DNA of 64,000 nucleotides. Source: Macrosoma leucophasiata (taxonomy: Eukaryota; Arthropoda; Insecta; Lepidoptera; Hedylidae). Position 1 is the first letter of the stretch. Every line of letters begins with the position of its first letter. The stretch is from assembly GCA_036365455.1 (NCBI GenBank), contig JAWQUS010000022.1, positions 6,510,001-6,574,000 of the forward strand, in the 5' to 3' direction. The notes beneath the pieces are model-generated. The model did no database searches and had not been told where the DNA came from. It saw only the letters and a program-made list of their open reading frames with translations. The position numbers and the translations under genes are program-made. Shown in pieces: positions 51,101 to 62,606 of the stretch.

Positions 51101-51227
51101 ATTGGCTTTATGGGGAGGTTTTGGTCCAGTACCTAGTGGATGTCTTACGGCTCGGCTGATATAATATTCTAATAATCACCACGAAAAATGTTTACTGCTG
51201 GACCAAAGCATAAGCATGGGGCAAGGG

Positions 51228-51683
51228 CAGTGCCGGATAAAGCCAGTGCGGGGCCCGTAGCAAATGTGACCATGAGGCCCTACATTGCCTACTGAAATTT
51301 AGGATGTAATTAAAACAGAACATTTACGAAAAGGAATCGAGAAAAATATTAGGAAGTGCCTCCTGTAAGTATTGTGGTATTGCCAACTTGCAACATAATA
51401 ATATACCTATATAATTACAGTGAGACCAACGCTCACTTTGAGATTAGGCTGGAGCGCCTTCTGCGCTCGCCGATTGCCCGGTGAAGTAGACTAGTGCCGT
51501 CTCGAGACAGGCAGCCTACATAAAGCCCGAACAAAAATATATATATATATATATATATAACTTTGAGAATAGCTAAGGTGTGGGTATTACATATTTGTGT
51601 TTTTATTGGGCACAGGCGCGGGGTCCTCAGGCACGGGGCCCGTAGCATTTGCTGCCTCCTGCTATATGGCTAATACGGCACTG
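51228..51683. mobile_element. Probable hAT-like non-autonomous element
   Basis: Ends CAGTGCCGGATAAAG and CTAATACGGCACTG, with GGGGCCCGTAGCA in both arms. A TA microsatellite lies at 51537-51559. No matching 8-bp flanks seen, so less certain. Confidence 0.5.
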
Positions 51684-51689
51684 GGTATA

Positions 51690-51860
51690 TCCCATAAGGC
51701 ATTCGATTGGCGATCGCAGTAGTGGTAGTTTTATCCCAGGACGCTGTTCATCTTGGGTTATTGCTCTTGCTACCGTCTCATTGGAATGGTTTTACCGCCA
51801 TTGTTCGATTGATTAACTGCACTGGAAAAATTCTTTCCAGAAAATTCTTCCGCAAGGCAG
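51690..51860 (-). repeat. Dispersed repeat J (inverted)
   Basis: CCGCCATTGTTCGATTGATT matches the inverse of 48950. Confidence 0.5.
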
Positions 51861-52141
51861 TGGGGTAGTCACGACCCGACGCCAGCCAGAAGTAAAACAA
51901 AAATCGAAAGAAAAAAGCATCGGACAATATTAAAAAACCATTTCCTCATGTGTTGACATATGATTATTTCTTGTGTACGTTATCACCGATTTTGTTCTAT
52001 TCATAGACCACAAATTGTAGTGATATTGATTCTTTACGCCGTTACGCTTAGTAGGTCATCAAATACGGACAGTACTGTTGTAGCAAGAGAGCATGTATAC
52101 TTTCATACAACACATAATGTAGGTACATATTTTTTCACTGA

Positions 52142-52320
52142 CCTACCATGACCAAATAGGTCGAATTCTATCTGATGGTGGGGTCAAAAGTCTTAGGAAT
52201 CGGCGTGCTTGTATGAAGAGAATGATGAAGGTAGACGAGGCACGAAAGGTTTGTCAGGACCGGGATATCTGGCGCTCTACACTCTCTGCCTACCCCGTTA
52301 GGGATCTGGCGTGAAGGTAC
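52142..52320 (-). repeat. Dispersed repeat, inverted copy of 6235-6420
   Basis: CATGACCAAATAGGTCGAA to GGGATCTGGCGTGAAGG. Confidence 0.6.
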
Positions 52321-52335
52321 ATACATATTTTTTCA

Positions 52336-52617
52336 CTGGAGGTAGAGCTCCAGTGACGGAGCTCGTGGGTGTAGGCACTACCGCATTACCTAATTTACTT
52401 GCCGCTGAATGGTAGTGTTCAGCACTATCGTGTTCCGGTCAGGTGGTAATGTACGCTCCTGTAATTGTCGGCACAGAGGCATAACACCTTAGGCCTCAGC
52501 AGTGGTAACGCATCTGCATTTTGACCTCGGTCTTTGTGTGGGTGTCTATAGGCTGCACTCATCACTTAACATCAATGTGAACTGAATGCTTGTTTGCCAC
52601 ATTCATTACATAAAAAA
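52336..52617 (+). repeat. Repeat A copy, full length
   Basis: ACTGGAGGTAGAGCTCCAG to an A tract. Confidence 0.8.
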
Positions 52618-52906
52618 GTGTTTCGCTTGTACTATATGAACTCCAAAACAAGCGAATCTTTTGAAAAAAGGACACGGGTAATTTAGGGCCCCAAAATCGT
52701 TACTGGTTAACCCATTACACCGTACATTTTGTAATATCTATATAGCAATCTAACTCAAATTTTATTTGATCATTGTACTTCAATTACCTACTGGCAATTA
52801 AAAAAATGACCGAATTTCAAATTATTGTTTTTATTGTCATTAGAAAATGACATAATTTGTACAGTGTTAACATCGGGGCCGAGAAATGAATGGAACAGTA
52901 TCATTT

Positions 52907-53560
52907 TTTTTTTGTATGTCATTAAGTTATGTCAAGCAAACGGGCCACCTGATGGAAAGTGGTCACCGTCGCCTATGAACATTTGCAACACCAGGGGAGT
53001 TGCCAACGCGCTGCCAGCCCTGAAGGACTCTTTTGACACCATTTTTGAAGAACCCGATATTGTAGCACCGAGGGAACACCTCAGAGGGAAGTTCGTTCCA
53101 TAATTTACACGTTCTGGGCGAAGAGAGACATGAACGAGAAAACCGCACCGTTGAGCACTGCCAGGTGTCCAGTCGGTGAGGGTGAAACTTCTCTCTTCGG
53201 CGGGTAGTAAGGTGTAGGAAAAGAGACGGTGGCACCATGTCGAACAGCTCGACAGAGCATCATTGTAGAGACGGTATAACACGAACAGACTCCCAATGTC
53301 TCTGCGCAGGCTCAGATGTTCGAGCCTGTCAGTAAGTCCTGGATCGTTATCTATACGAACAGCGCGTCTTTGTAGGGAGTCAAGTGAACTAAGCTGGTAT
53401 TTGGGGGCTCCCGCCCACAAATGAGAGCAGTATTCCAGATGGGGCCGCACTAGGGCTTTATAAAGCTGTAGTAGCTGCCCCGATGTGAAATACTGCCTCG
53501 CTTTGTTGAGCACCCCTAGCTTTTTGGATGCCAACTTGGTCTTACACCCAATGTGACTCC
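52907..53560 (-). mobile_element. Jockey/CR1-like LINE remnant (RT C-terminal third)
   Basis: Reading minus: MASKKLGVLNKARQYFTSGQ, LYKALVRPHLEYCSHLWAGA, LDSLQRRAVRI and [20 protein letters not shown], characteristic of the part following the catalytic domain. A frameshift near 53180 moves the end ([19 protein letters not shown]) into another frame. The FADD-type active site is not included. No long upstream part remains. Confidence 0.85.
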
Positions 53561-53599
53561 CGAATTGGGATTATTCTCAGTAGTAGTAGTAGATTCATT

Positions 53600-54110
53600 A
53601 GTTAGATTTAGATCGTCGAACTAGTAAGATGTTTTTTTCTCATTTGTCGAACTAGTGAGAATTGTAAAGTTTTTACTGTCAGCAAAAAAAACTAACACCG
53701 AACCCTTCGACCTAACCTGGCTAAGTCGGGAGCGTCCATGGTCCTCATCACGCCCCTTTATTAGTTCAACGGTCGAACAAATGAGAAAAAAAAATCTCAC
53801 TAGTACGACGGTCGAACAGATGAGAAAAAAAAATGGGAATAAGCCTCGATTGCACTTCTTTCGATATGTCAACGCCCAGGATACCGATACTCTTATCAAT
53901 GGCAAGCGGAGTGCCCTGGAACTGTGGTGCTACAATGAATGGGTTTTTTTTTGCGGTGAACGCGCATTCTCCCCTAACTACGGAACACTTGCAAAATCCC
54001 GACTCACACCTGACAGTTTTACTTAACCACACAATTTACTTACTACGCCTGTAGGACTACAGGCAATTCATCACGAACGAAGCCATCAGACATAGCTCTA
54101 CTGAGGATCG
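53600..54110. repeat. Diverged relative of the family I element
   Basis: GTCGAACTAGTAAGATG, GTCAGCAAAAAAAACTA and TCACTAGTACGACGG motifs as at 42098-42430. The right half is unassigned. Confidence 0.45.
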
Positions 54111-54394
54111 ATAAGTCATCAATATTTCAAAATGGCCGCCCCCATATGTATACATTCGCATGACATTCAAGCAGTTCAAGCTAGTACTAGAGTTAGTAAA
54201 ATATTCATCGTGGATTCACTATTCTTGTAATGTCGTTTGTTTGAATAAAGCTTTTTTGGTAATGGGGTACAGTAATTAGTTAATTTTCAACGTTTTTTTA
54301 AATTGGAGATGTCTAATTGCAAAAACCGGCCATGTCGCTCTGCAATACAATAAATGTTAAGGCCATTGCCGGAAAATAAATTTAAAAAAAATAA

Positions 54395-54600
54395 AAAAGG
54401 TACTACCACCAGATTTGACGGCATTTGCTTCATCGCAAGTGCTTGTATATGCAGAATACAATGACTGTAAATACAATTAGGCGCTTTATTTTTCATTCGT
54501 GACACTGCTCCTGCTGTTTTACCTGTCATCGCCTTGGCCCCATCTGTACAAATGTCAATACAATTGTTCCAACTGAGATTGCGGCCTCGGAGCGACCAGA
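54395..54600 (-). mobile_element. Remnant of a ZBED5-type hAT transposase
   Basis: Reading minus: SLRGRNLSWNNCIDICTDGA, KAMTGKTAGAVSRMKNKAP and HCILHIQALAMKQMPSNL. The (C/V)xDGAxAMTG and HCxxHxxALAxKxMP pattern is that of ZBED5/FAM200-like domesticated or active hAT transposases. Only about 65 codons survive. The BED finger and most of the catalytic fold are absent. Confidence 0.75.
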
Positions 54601-54689
54601 GAGAGGAGTTTTGATTTTTTTTTCTAAATTCTTGCGGAACCCCGACAGAGGTATCACGGAACCCTAGGATTCCGCGGAACACACTTAGA

Positions 54690-55245
54690 GTATAGCTGGT
54701 TTAGATGTATAGATGTAATAGACGTATTCGTTTTATCATTCCTACCAAAGAATTCCTCTAAAATTTTTGAATCCTACGATCAAACATTTTTATAAAAACT
54801 TCAATAAATCACCCGTACATTGCGGTCGATAAAAAAGTAATCAAATAATGTAATTTAAATAAACAATGCCGTACCTTTACTATCTTTAAATCCAATATCA
54901 ACGAAATAATAGAACGCGTAGCAATAACTTCGTTGTGTGTTTTAGGGGCTCTGTAATTACTAGTGGTCCTTTTGTAGGGACACATGGATTTTGTATTTTG
55001 CAATACAGCAATAGCCTCACTATGTAACGCCAGTCAGTAGTCAGTCATTGTAACGCTCGATCCGTAGACGCACGCTTTAATAAACCCAATTCAAGTAGTG
55101 TACATAACCTCTTCTATTTTCCTCCATCAAAAGTTGAGCAACTCCTTTATTATACCCAATATACCTATCCAAGATGGCGGCTGCATGAAGTTGGCAACTT
55201 TTTCGTCATGGGTGTCGATTTCATGGTTCTTGAGGGTGTTGCCGA
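54690..55245. other. Unassigned stretch left of the minisatellite
   Basis: No coding or repeat signature recognised. Confidence 0.4.
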
Positions 55246-55247
55246 GC

Positions 55248-56155
55248 CAGCGTCCCGACGCCCGGCGTCCCAACGCCCAGCGTCTCGACGCCCAGCGTCT
55301 CGACGTCGAGCGTCCTGACGCCCAGCGTACCGACGCCGAGCGTCCCGACGTCGAGCGTCCCGACGTCGAGCGTCTCGATGCCCAGCGTCCCGACGTCGAG
55401 CGTTTAAACGTCGAGCGTCTCGACGCCCAGCATCCCGACGCCCAGCGTCCCGACGCCCAGCGTCCAGACGCCCAGCGTCCCGACGCCCAGCGTCCCGACG
55501 CCCAGCGTCCCGACGCCCAGCGTCCCGACGCCCAGCGTCCCGACGCCCAGTGACCCGACGCCCAGCGTCCCGACGCCCAGAGTCCCGACGCCCAGCGTCC
55601 CGACGCCCAGCGTCCCGACGCCCAGCGTCCCGACGCCAAGCGTCCCGACGCCCAGCGTCCCGACATCAAGCGTCTCGACGTCAAGCGTCCCGACGCCCAG
55701 CGTCCCGACGCCCAGCGTCCCGACGCCCAGCGTCCCGACGCCCAGCGTCCCGACGCCCAGCGTCCCGACGCCCAGCGTCCCGACGCCCAGCGTCCCGACA
55801 TCACGCGTCCCGACGCCCAGCGCCCCGACGTCAAGCGTCTCGACGTCAAGCGTCCCGACGCCCAGGGTCCCGACGCCAAGCGTCCCGACGTCGAGCGTCC
55901 CGACGTCGAGCGTCTCGATGCCCAGCGTCTCGACGCCCAGCGTCCCGACGCCCAGCGTCCCGACGCCCAGCGTCCCGACGCCCAGCGTCCCGACGCCCAG
56001 CGACCCGACGCCCGGCGTCCCGACGCCCAACGTCCCGACACCCATCGTCCCAACGCCCAGCGTCCCGACGCCCAGCGTCCCGACGCCGAGCGCACCGACG
56101 TCGATCGTCCCGACGCCCAGCGTCCCGACGCCCAGCGACCCGACGCCCAGCGTCT
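55248..56155. repeat. Minisatellite of 15-bp units, about 60 copies
   Basis: Consensus CGTCCCGACGCCCAG with variants ending GTCGAG or GTCAAG. 15 bp equals five codons, so long frames appear on both strands (ASGRW, GVGTL, RRPAS, VPTPS patterns). They carry no start context, splice site or domain and are not called as genes. Block 55341-55383 recurs at 55881-55923, 36 units later. Confidence 0.9.
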
Positions 56156-56159
56156 TTAC

Positions 56160-57490
56160 ATGATAATCCGTACACATAAGTTACTGTGAAAATACAACTA
56201 AGAATCTTAGCCTCACATACACGTCTAGATGGAGCGTCGCCTCACAAACGCTGCGAAAACAATGTCTCAATACTCTCAATTCTAAAATCCTTGTGTGCGT
56301 GTAACACACACTAGTATGTATATTTTATTCGCTTTACACACACTACTCAACTGGTGAAAATGTTACTTGCTTATGACATTTTCTCCTAAAAATAGGGAAA
56401 ATTAGCTTAAGTCGAGTTAATTTTTTTCATTATGTGTGACATAATAATATTACGATATTCGTCGGGTCGTCTCACAGTAGCTCTTAATTCTTTGTTTGTA
56501 TTGGTACGTGTACTAGCTTAAGTTATTCGTTGTTAGTTATTTGTTCTTAGTGTAAATTACTTTTATCGTGGAGAAAAATAAATACATTTTTAAGAACAAA
56601 ATCAAAATCTGGAATTGATCCACTAGTTGGAAATTTACAAACCCACAAACAGATACACACGTCAAACTTAGAACACCCCTCTTTTTCTTTCAGGGGTTAT
56701 TAAAATAATGTTATTAAAATAAATATAGGTATATTAAACATATATTTTATATAGATTTTATTTTGTAACTTCATATTTCTCTGGGATGATTTTAAATCAA
56801 AAACTGGCAACACAGTAAACATGGCGTTCAATGAATCGTACAAATGCAACGTAAAATTAAATATTGTTGACTATGGAATGTGTAGTTACCGACAATAAGA
56901 AATGTTTTTAGATGTTTTCATTCTTCTTTTGTAATTTCGGAACACTTAAATACCGCAAATCGTCATAATGAAAGCATAGACGTGGACGTGTTTACGTTAC
57001 AATGACAGTATCGCTACTGAGCGAGAGGAACGAAGTTATGAGCCAACAGTTAACTAATATTTTTTTGGACGCTTATGAACTTAGATACTCCATCTAGACG
57101 TGTATAAAATCAAAACTAAGAATATGGATTTCGAAGCGTCCTCATAAAGTGTCCTCAGCTGAGTGTGAGTCAAGGAATGTTTCAAGTAACGTCTTAGAAT
57201 ATGGGTCACCAAACACTCTACCACCAGTAAAATTAACCACAATCTTAAGGTAGCGGTAAATACATTTTCAAGTAGGTACTTCCCGCTCATTTAATACTCA
57301 ATGATAAAGTAAAACATCGTAAATCAGTTTAAAATTATAGTAAAGCTTTTAATGGTATGGAGTATGCACTTGAGAACACTTACCTAGGTTTATTTCTAGG
57401 TGATAAGGTACCAATGGATAGTGAGTAATAGATCTAGGAATATCGGTGTACCTATACGAGTATTTAGGGATCTAACAGTACTCATGTACA
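56160..57490. other. Unassigned A+T-rich stretch
   Basis: No gene or repeat recognised except a stub of repeat A (CTCTACCACCAGT at 57212-57224). Confidence 0.45.
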
Positions 57491-57499
57491 GTGCTCAAC

Positions 57500-57799
57500 C
57501 ATAGAGCAACACGGGCCACCGGTCGCGGCGGACTGGAGGGGAGTAGCCGTAGCGTTTATAACCGATGCAAGACAGTAAAAAAACTGTCAATTTTTGCGGC
57601 GGGAAATTCGTGCGACACACACGCACACTACAAAAATTGTCTATTACAAAGAAACTCACACCTTGACTTTAACAAAATACAGAAACATTTTCACCCACAC
57701 ATTTAAACATCTAGGCGACAGGTATAGGCCGATTTGGGCTTGTACTTTGATAGAGGGGCAAGCCTGCATATGGCTTCTCCCCTCCGGTGTTGCTCTATG
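57500..57799 (+). mobile_element. hAT-type MITE (family C) with perfect 8-bp duplication
   Basis: CATAGAGCAACACGGG to GTTGCTCTATG between TGCTCAAC at 57492-57499 and 57800-57807. Confidence 0.85.
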
Positions 57800-57810
57800 T
57801 GCTCAACAAT

Positions 57811-57950
57811 AAATATTGCACATCGAACCTAGGAAGGAAACGGCTTATTTCGGGTCTGTAGAGCGTTATCTCTTTCGTACCTTACCTATTTGACGTTTGT
57901 CGACCATTTTGATCAAGTTTTGACCAATACCGGACTGCGGATGCGATATA
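57811..57950 (+). repeat. Family H half element
   Basis: ATTGCACATCGAACCTAGG, GTAGAGCGTTATCTCTTTCG and GACGTTTGTCGACC. Only one arm present. Confidence 0.55.
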
Positions 57951-58057
57951 ACACTACCTCGACTCAAAGGCGACTTTCGCATCGCCGCAGTAGCGACTAC
58001 TTCGACTCACTGATGACCTTCGCACCCGACTCACTGGGACCTGCGGCATGGGACTAT

Positions 58058-58474
58058 GGCATTGGTACAGCTCCGCGAGAAGCTCTGACTGCTGCCTCCA
58101 TCATATCAACCTCCGGCCTTGGAGGGGAGTGATGTAGCGTTCACTACATATGGAACCTTAAAAAGGCGCAGTATGAAGGTCTTTAAGGGTCATGGTGGCA
58201 TTGGCACAGCTCCGCGAGAAGCTCTGACTGCTGCCTCCATCATATCAACCACCGGCCTTGGAGGGGAGTGATGTAGCGTTCACTACACATAGAACCCTAA
58301 AAAGGCGCAGTATGAAAGTCTTTAAGCGTGATGGTGGCATTGGCACAGCTCCGCGAGAAGCTCTGACTGCTGCCTCCATAATATCAACCTCCGGCCTTGG
58401 AAGGGGGTGATGTAGCGTCCACTACGTATGGAACCCTAAAAAGGCGCAGTATGAAGGTCTTATAAGGGTCATGG
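58058..58474 (+). repeat. 139-bp tandem repeat, three units
   Basis: Units start at 58058, 58197 and 58336 (GGCATTGG). Each contains GCTCTGACTGCTGCCTCCAT and TGATGTAGCG followed by CACTAC, with few differences. The TGTAGCG...CACTACA part resembles a transposon end. Confidence 0.85.
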
Positions 58475-58626
58475 CCGTTACAAAGTCATGCACTTGTCAT
58501 TGAAAAAATAAAAATACATTTTTCAACATGTAGCTCGCTATTCCCTCGGGGTAAAGTTGTATTTCTGTCGGCTTCCACCAACATTTTGAACGAAGCTTAA
58601 ATCAAACCCTTAAACTTATTTTTAAA

Positions 58627-59138
58627 CTGCCTCAGTTTCAAGCTCTCTTGGGTTCGATTCCCGGCTATCAGAGTTATAATAATGGCAACCCATTATACGT
58701 CCCACTGCTGGTTACGAGTCTCTCCCCTTGTTTGGGGGGAGGCCTGGAGCTTACTCCACCACGCTGCTCCAATGCGGATTGGTGGAGGTGGGTGGGTTAG
58801 TGGCCAACCCGCTGTCGGATGTTTTCAAACCACCCATAAGGCCTCCGACAAGGTTTAACGACTGCTATCTATCGATAGCAACTGGGACCTACGGCTTAAC
58901 GTGCCCTCCGAAGCACGGAAACGCGCATTTAATTTGCCACTTGCGGTCACCCATCACACTACCCGACCGCGCCCGTATTGCTTAGCCGAGTAGAACGGTT
59001 ATGATCTACACCAGCCGCCGGGCCATGCGCGTTTCATTCTATCAGAGTTAACGTTGTTAAATCCTTTATCTCTGGTTCTAATTGAAGTTTTCCATTTTCA
59101 GGAAGCTTCCCAGTAACTCAGAGTTTGATAATGGCTCG
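58627..59138 (+). mobile_element. tRNA-headed SINE (family G) split by a 5S-type SINE
   Basis: Head and box B (GGGTTCGATTCCCGG) at 58627-58671; the body resumes at 59037 with ATCCTTTATCTCTGGTTC. Confidence 0.65.
58671..59033 (-). mobile_element. 5S rRNA-derived SINE (family B), full length
   Basis: Inserted in a tRNA-headed SINE with CTATCAGAGTTA duplicated on both sides. Confidence 0.85.
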
Positions 59139-59169
59139 ATCATAGAAACATACATACATATATTTTTTT

Positions 59170-59454
59170 ACTGGTGGTAGAGTTCCAGTGACGGAGCTCG
59201 CGGGCGTAGGCACCACCGCATTACCTAATATACTTGCCGTTAAATGGTAGTGTTCAGCACTATCGTGTTTGGATCAGGTGGTAATGTACGGCCCTGTAAT
59301 TTCAGGCACAGAGGCATATCACCTAATGCCTCAGGAGTGGCAGCGCATCTGCATTTTGAACTCTGGTCATTGTATGGGTGTCTATAGGCTGCAGTCATAA
59401 CTTAACATCAATGTGAACTGCATGCTTGTTTGACACAAAAAAAAAAAAAAAAAA
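59170..59454 (+). repeat. Repeat A copy, full length
   Basis: ACTGGTGGTAGAGTTCCAG to an A tract of about 18. Confidence 0.8.
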
Positions 59455-59630
59455 TGACGTAGAGCAATGTCAATTTCCACGATAAAACGCTCATTAGTCA
59501 TAGTTGGTAATTACCATGAGAATTTCTCACGGTTAACAATAGCAAGAATACAGGAATTAAGGTGCTACTCAAGTAGTTAATTAAGGCTGGTTTGCACCAT
59601 CTTACTTTAACTTTAACTAATTTATTACAG

Positions 59631-59930
59631 TTTTTTTTTTTTTTTTTTTTTTATGTAATGGAAGTGGAAAACAAGCATGCAGTTCACATTGATGTTAAGT
59701 GATGACTGCAGCCTATAGACACCCACACAAAGACCAAGGTCAAAATGCAGATGCGTTACCACTCCTGAGGCCTAAGGGTGTTATGCCTCTGTGCCGGAAA
59801 TTACAGGGCCGTACATTACCACCTGACCGGAACACGATAGTGCTGAACACTACCATTTAGCGGCAAGTATATTAGGTAATGCGGTGGTGCCTACGCCCAC
59901 GAGCTCCGTCACTGGAGCTCTACCACCAGT
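59631..59930 (-). repeat. Repeat A copy, full length
   Basis: T tract of about 22 to CTCTACCACCAGT. Confidence 0.8.
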
Positions 59931-60081
59931 AAAAATAGTACTGGTTTTGTAAAAAAAAAATAGTTGCAACATTTGAAAATTGTGCAACTACAAGTAGTTT
60001 GAAAGTTTACCGGACATTTCTTGGTTTGTGTAAATTATTTTTTGTGTTTACTAAAAGAATTTATTGATTACGGATCTAGTG

Positions 60082-60138
60082 CATAGAGCAACACGGGCCA
60101 CCGACCGCGGCGGACTGGAGGGGAGTAGCCATAGCGTT
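60082..60138 (+). mobile_element. hAT-type MITE (family C) fragment
   Basis: CATAGAGCAACACGGG and GGAGGGGAGTAGCC only. It is joined to an arm of the 29003-type fold-back element (60160-60208). Confidence 0.65.
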
Positions 60139-60225
60139 TGACTCTGACTTTTGAAACGTCGAGTGTCGAGGTAAATACTTCGATTAAAATAGTACGCGAT
60201 TAAGTCCCGTTTACAATTTAAAAAT

Positions 60226-60320
60226 GCGGAACACGATAGTCCTGAACTCTACCATTAAGCGGCAGGTAAGGCGGTGGTGCCTACGCCCGCGAGCTACGTC
60301 ATTGGAGCTCTACCTACAGT
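60226..60320 (-). repeat. Repeat A fragment
   Basis: GCGGAACACGATAGT to GGAGCTCTACC, with a deletion. Confidence 0.6.
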
Positions 60321-61242
60321 AAAAAAAAATGAGTTATCTACACTAGAATTATAAAAAGGAAAGATTAAATTTTTTGTTTGTTTGTTATAAACTTAAATTG
60401 AAAATTTAAATAGACTGCGAAACTGCTAAGTCGATTAAAAAAATTCTAGAAATTAAAGAAAAAAGGCATCGAACCTCGAACTCAGGATAACCAGTTCAGC
60501 TTCTTTTCCAGTCCAGTTTCTTTGCCTTTTTTATATTATTTCTAAAATACGAGTACGAAAAATCCTATATTTCTAAAATTGTGCGTGTAAATCCGAAAAA
60601 TAAAATTTTACAATTGAAAAATTATTTCAATGTAAGATACCTAGTCGAGGAAGGCCAGCATAGGCTATATAACATCACGCTAAGATAAATAGGTGGGTAG
60701 GTAACATTGCACCTGCGCGAAGCCGGGGCATATTAAATAAAGTTGGTGGCATTTTGTATGATATACACACCTAGGTTAATTAGCTTGATCGGCTGCGCCA
60801 ATAAATGTTTTTTCTTCTTTAATTAGATTGCTCGTGCGAAATATCGTTTTACTTGACACTGGCAATAAGCTTTACAGCAATACCATTATGTGAAAAAAAA
60901 AATACTGAGCAGTATTTTTTTTTAACAAAAACACAATAGATCGATGTACTTATTTATAATTCTATGAATAGAGAGAAAAACAATAGCTTTGCTATTCAGA
61001 TGTGAAACAGATTTAAACAATTAAATCCAGGGTTTACGATACCTATGTTTATGTTTACGTGTTTGTACCTACGTCTGTTCAATTTCCGCTTTTATTTTTA
61101 AACAAGCGGCTCGCCCCTGTTTTGCACGGGTGCAATGAATTAAAGCCTTTGTCACTCAGTGAAGCTTTCTAATAGAGAAAGAATTTTTGAAATCGGTCCA
61201 GTTGTTTTTGTGTGAAAACGTTACAAACATAGGTACAGAGTT
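60321..61242. other. Unassigned stretch with degraded LINE/Helitron scraps
   Basis: AAATAAAGTTGGTGGCATTTT occurs at 60734 and again at 61628. A GCTCGCCCCTGTTTTGCACG segment near 61110 resembles a Helitron end. No gene seen. Confidence 0.4.
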
Positions 61243-61293
61243 TTGGCGGGAAGCTTGAAGGATGCGTGTGGTGCTCTTATTTTTTTTCATTTT

Positions 61294-61593
61294 CTTTTTT
61301 TTTTTTCTTTTTTTTTATGTAATGGAAGTGGTAAACAAGCATGCAGTTCACATTGATGTTAAGTGATGACTGCAGCCTATAGACACCCACACAAAGACCA
61401 AGGTCAAAATGCAGATGCGTTACCACTCCTGAGGCCTAAGGTCTTATGCCTCTGTGCCGGAAATTACAGGGCCGTACATTACCACCTGACCGGAACACGA
61501 TAGTGTTGAACACTACCATTTGGCGGCAAGTATATTAGGTAATGCGGTGGTGCCTACGCCCGCGAGCTCCGTCACTGGAGCTCTACCACCAGT
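61294..61593 (-). repeat. Repeat A copy in a site whose empty version is at 30650-30716
   Basis: Full-length copy inside TTTTGGCGGGAAGCTTGAAGG...CTTGGTGTATTT, a sequence that is uninterrupted at 30650-30716 and partly repeated at 9536-9580. Confidence 0.85.
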
Positions 61594-61599
61594 AGTAAG

Positions 61600-62205
61600 T
61601 TTTCTTGGTGTATTTTTGAGTTATATTAAATAAAGTTGGTGGCATTTTGTTTGATATAGGTTTATTACAGTGCTCGTGTAAAGTGAAATAGAATAACAGT
61701 GCGAAAACACGTTCTTTCGGGTTGCCTCCAAAACTTCATTGCAAAATGTTCTGGTAAAGTAGCCATCGCTTTACTCGAATTACTGTGACTCTGACTGACG
61801 GACTGATAAATTGACTGATTGACTCTGACTTTTATGTTGCTTATTACGAATACGAAATATCGTTTTACTTGACACTGGCAATATGCATAACAAGCGATGC
61901 GTTAATTAAAAAAAAAAACATTGGTACTTGAAAGAAACCACAAATGTTTGGAACTTTATCACCTTTTTTTTTATTAGCTTTTACCCGGGCGAAAGGGTAT
62001 TTCTGCCAGTATCCAGTGTTTAGAGAGGCACATTAATAAAGTGAATTTTGACCGGTGGAACAAGCAGATGACCGGTATATACGAAACTTTAGTCTTTTAT
62101 AATATTATTTAGTAAAAAGGTATATATATACTTACTTAGATAGTCTTTGACAAAAACCGTTAGTATTTAACGATACAAAGATTCTTATCACACTCACACT
62201 ATAAT
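61600..62205. other. Unassigned stretch
   Basis: Nothing coding. A+T-rich. Confidence 0.4.
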
Positions 62206-62453
62206 GATATTATAATTGTGAAAGTTTCTTTGTTTGGATGTTTGTCAGTCAATCACGCCGAAACTACTGAACGGATTTTGATGAAATTTGTTATACAGAT
62301 AGGGTATTAGCTGACTTAGATTATAGGATACTTTTTATCCCGAAAAAATGTTCCTGTGGGATGCCATGGGATGATGTTGTTGATGATTTGATGAGTTTCC
62401 ACAGGTTACGCGAAAACGATCTACACGCGGGCTGAGCCACGGGCAACAGCTAG
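62206..62453 (+). mobile_element. Helitron-like element
   Basis: ATTGTGAAAGTTTCTTTGTT, GAACGGATTTTGATGAAATT, then GAGCCACGGGCAACAGCTAG before a T. Same class as 41622-41811. Confidence 0.5.
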
Positions 62454-62606
62454 TATAAAATATTGTCAAAGCTTTATAGCTAAAGATTTAATGGTAGAGT
62501 TCCGATCTTGACAGCTTAAGAATCACCGCATCTATAATATAAATATGAATCGCAAAATGTGTTGGTAAGCGCATAACTCAGCAACGCCTTTACAAAGGAG
62601 CTTTAT

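Noticed and set aside
55127..56095. 322-codon minus frame of ASGRW repeats and the overlapping long frames on both strands
   Set aside because: The 15-bp unit is a multiple of three, so any frame lacking a stop in one unit stays open. There are no splice sites, domains or start context, and the frames begin or end in plain minisatellite.
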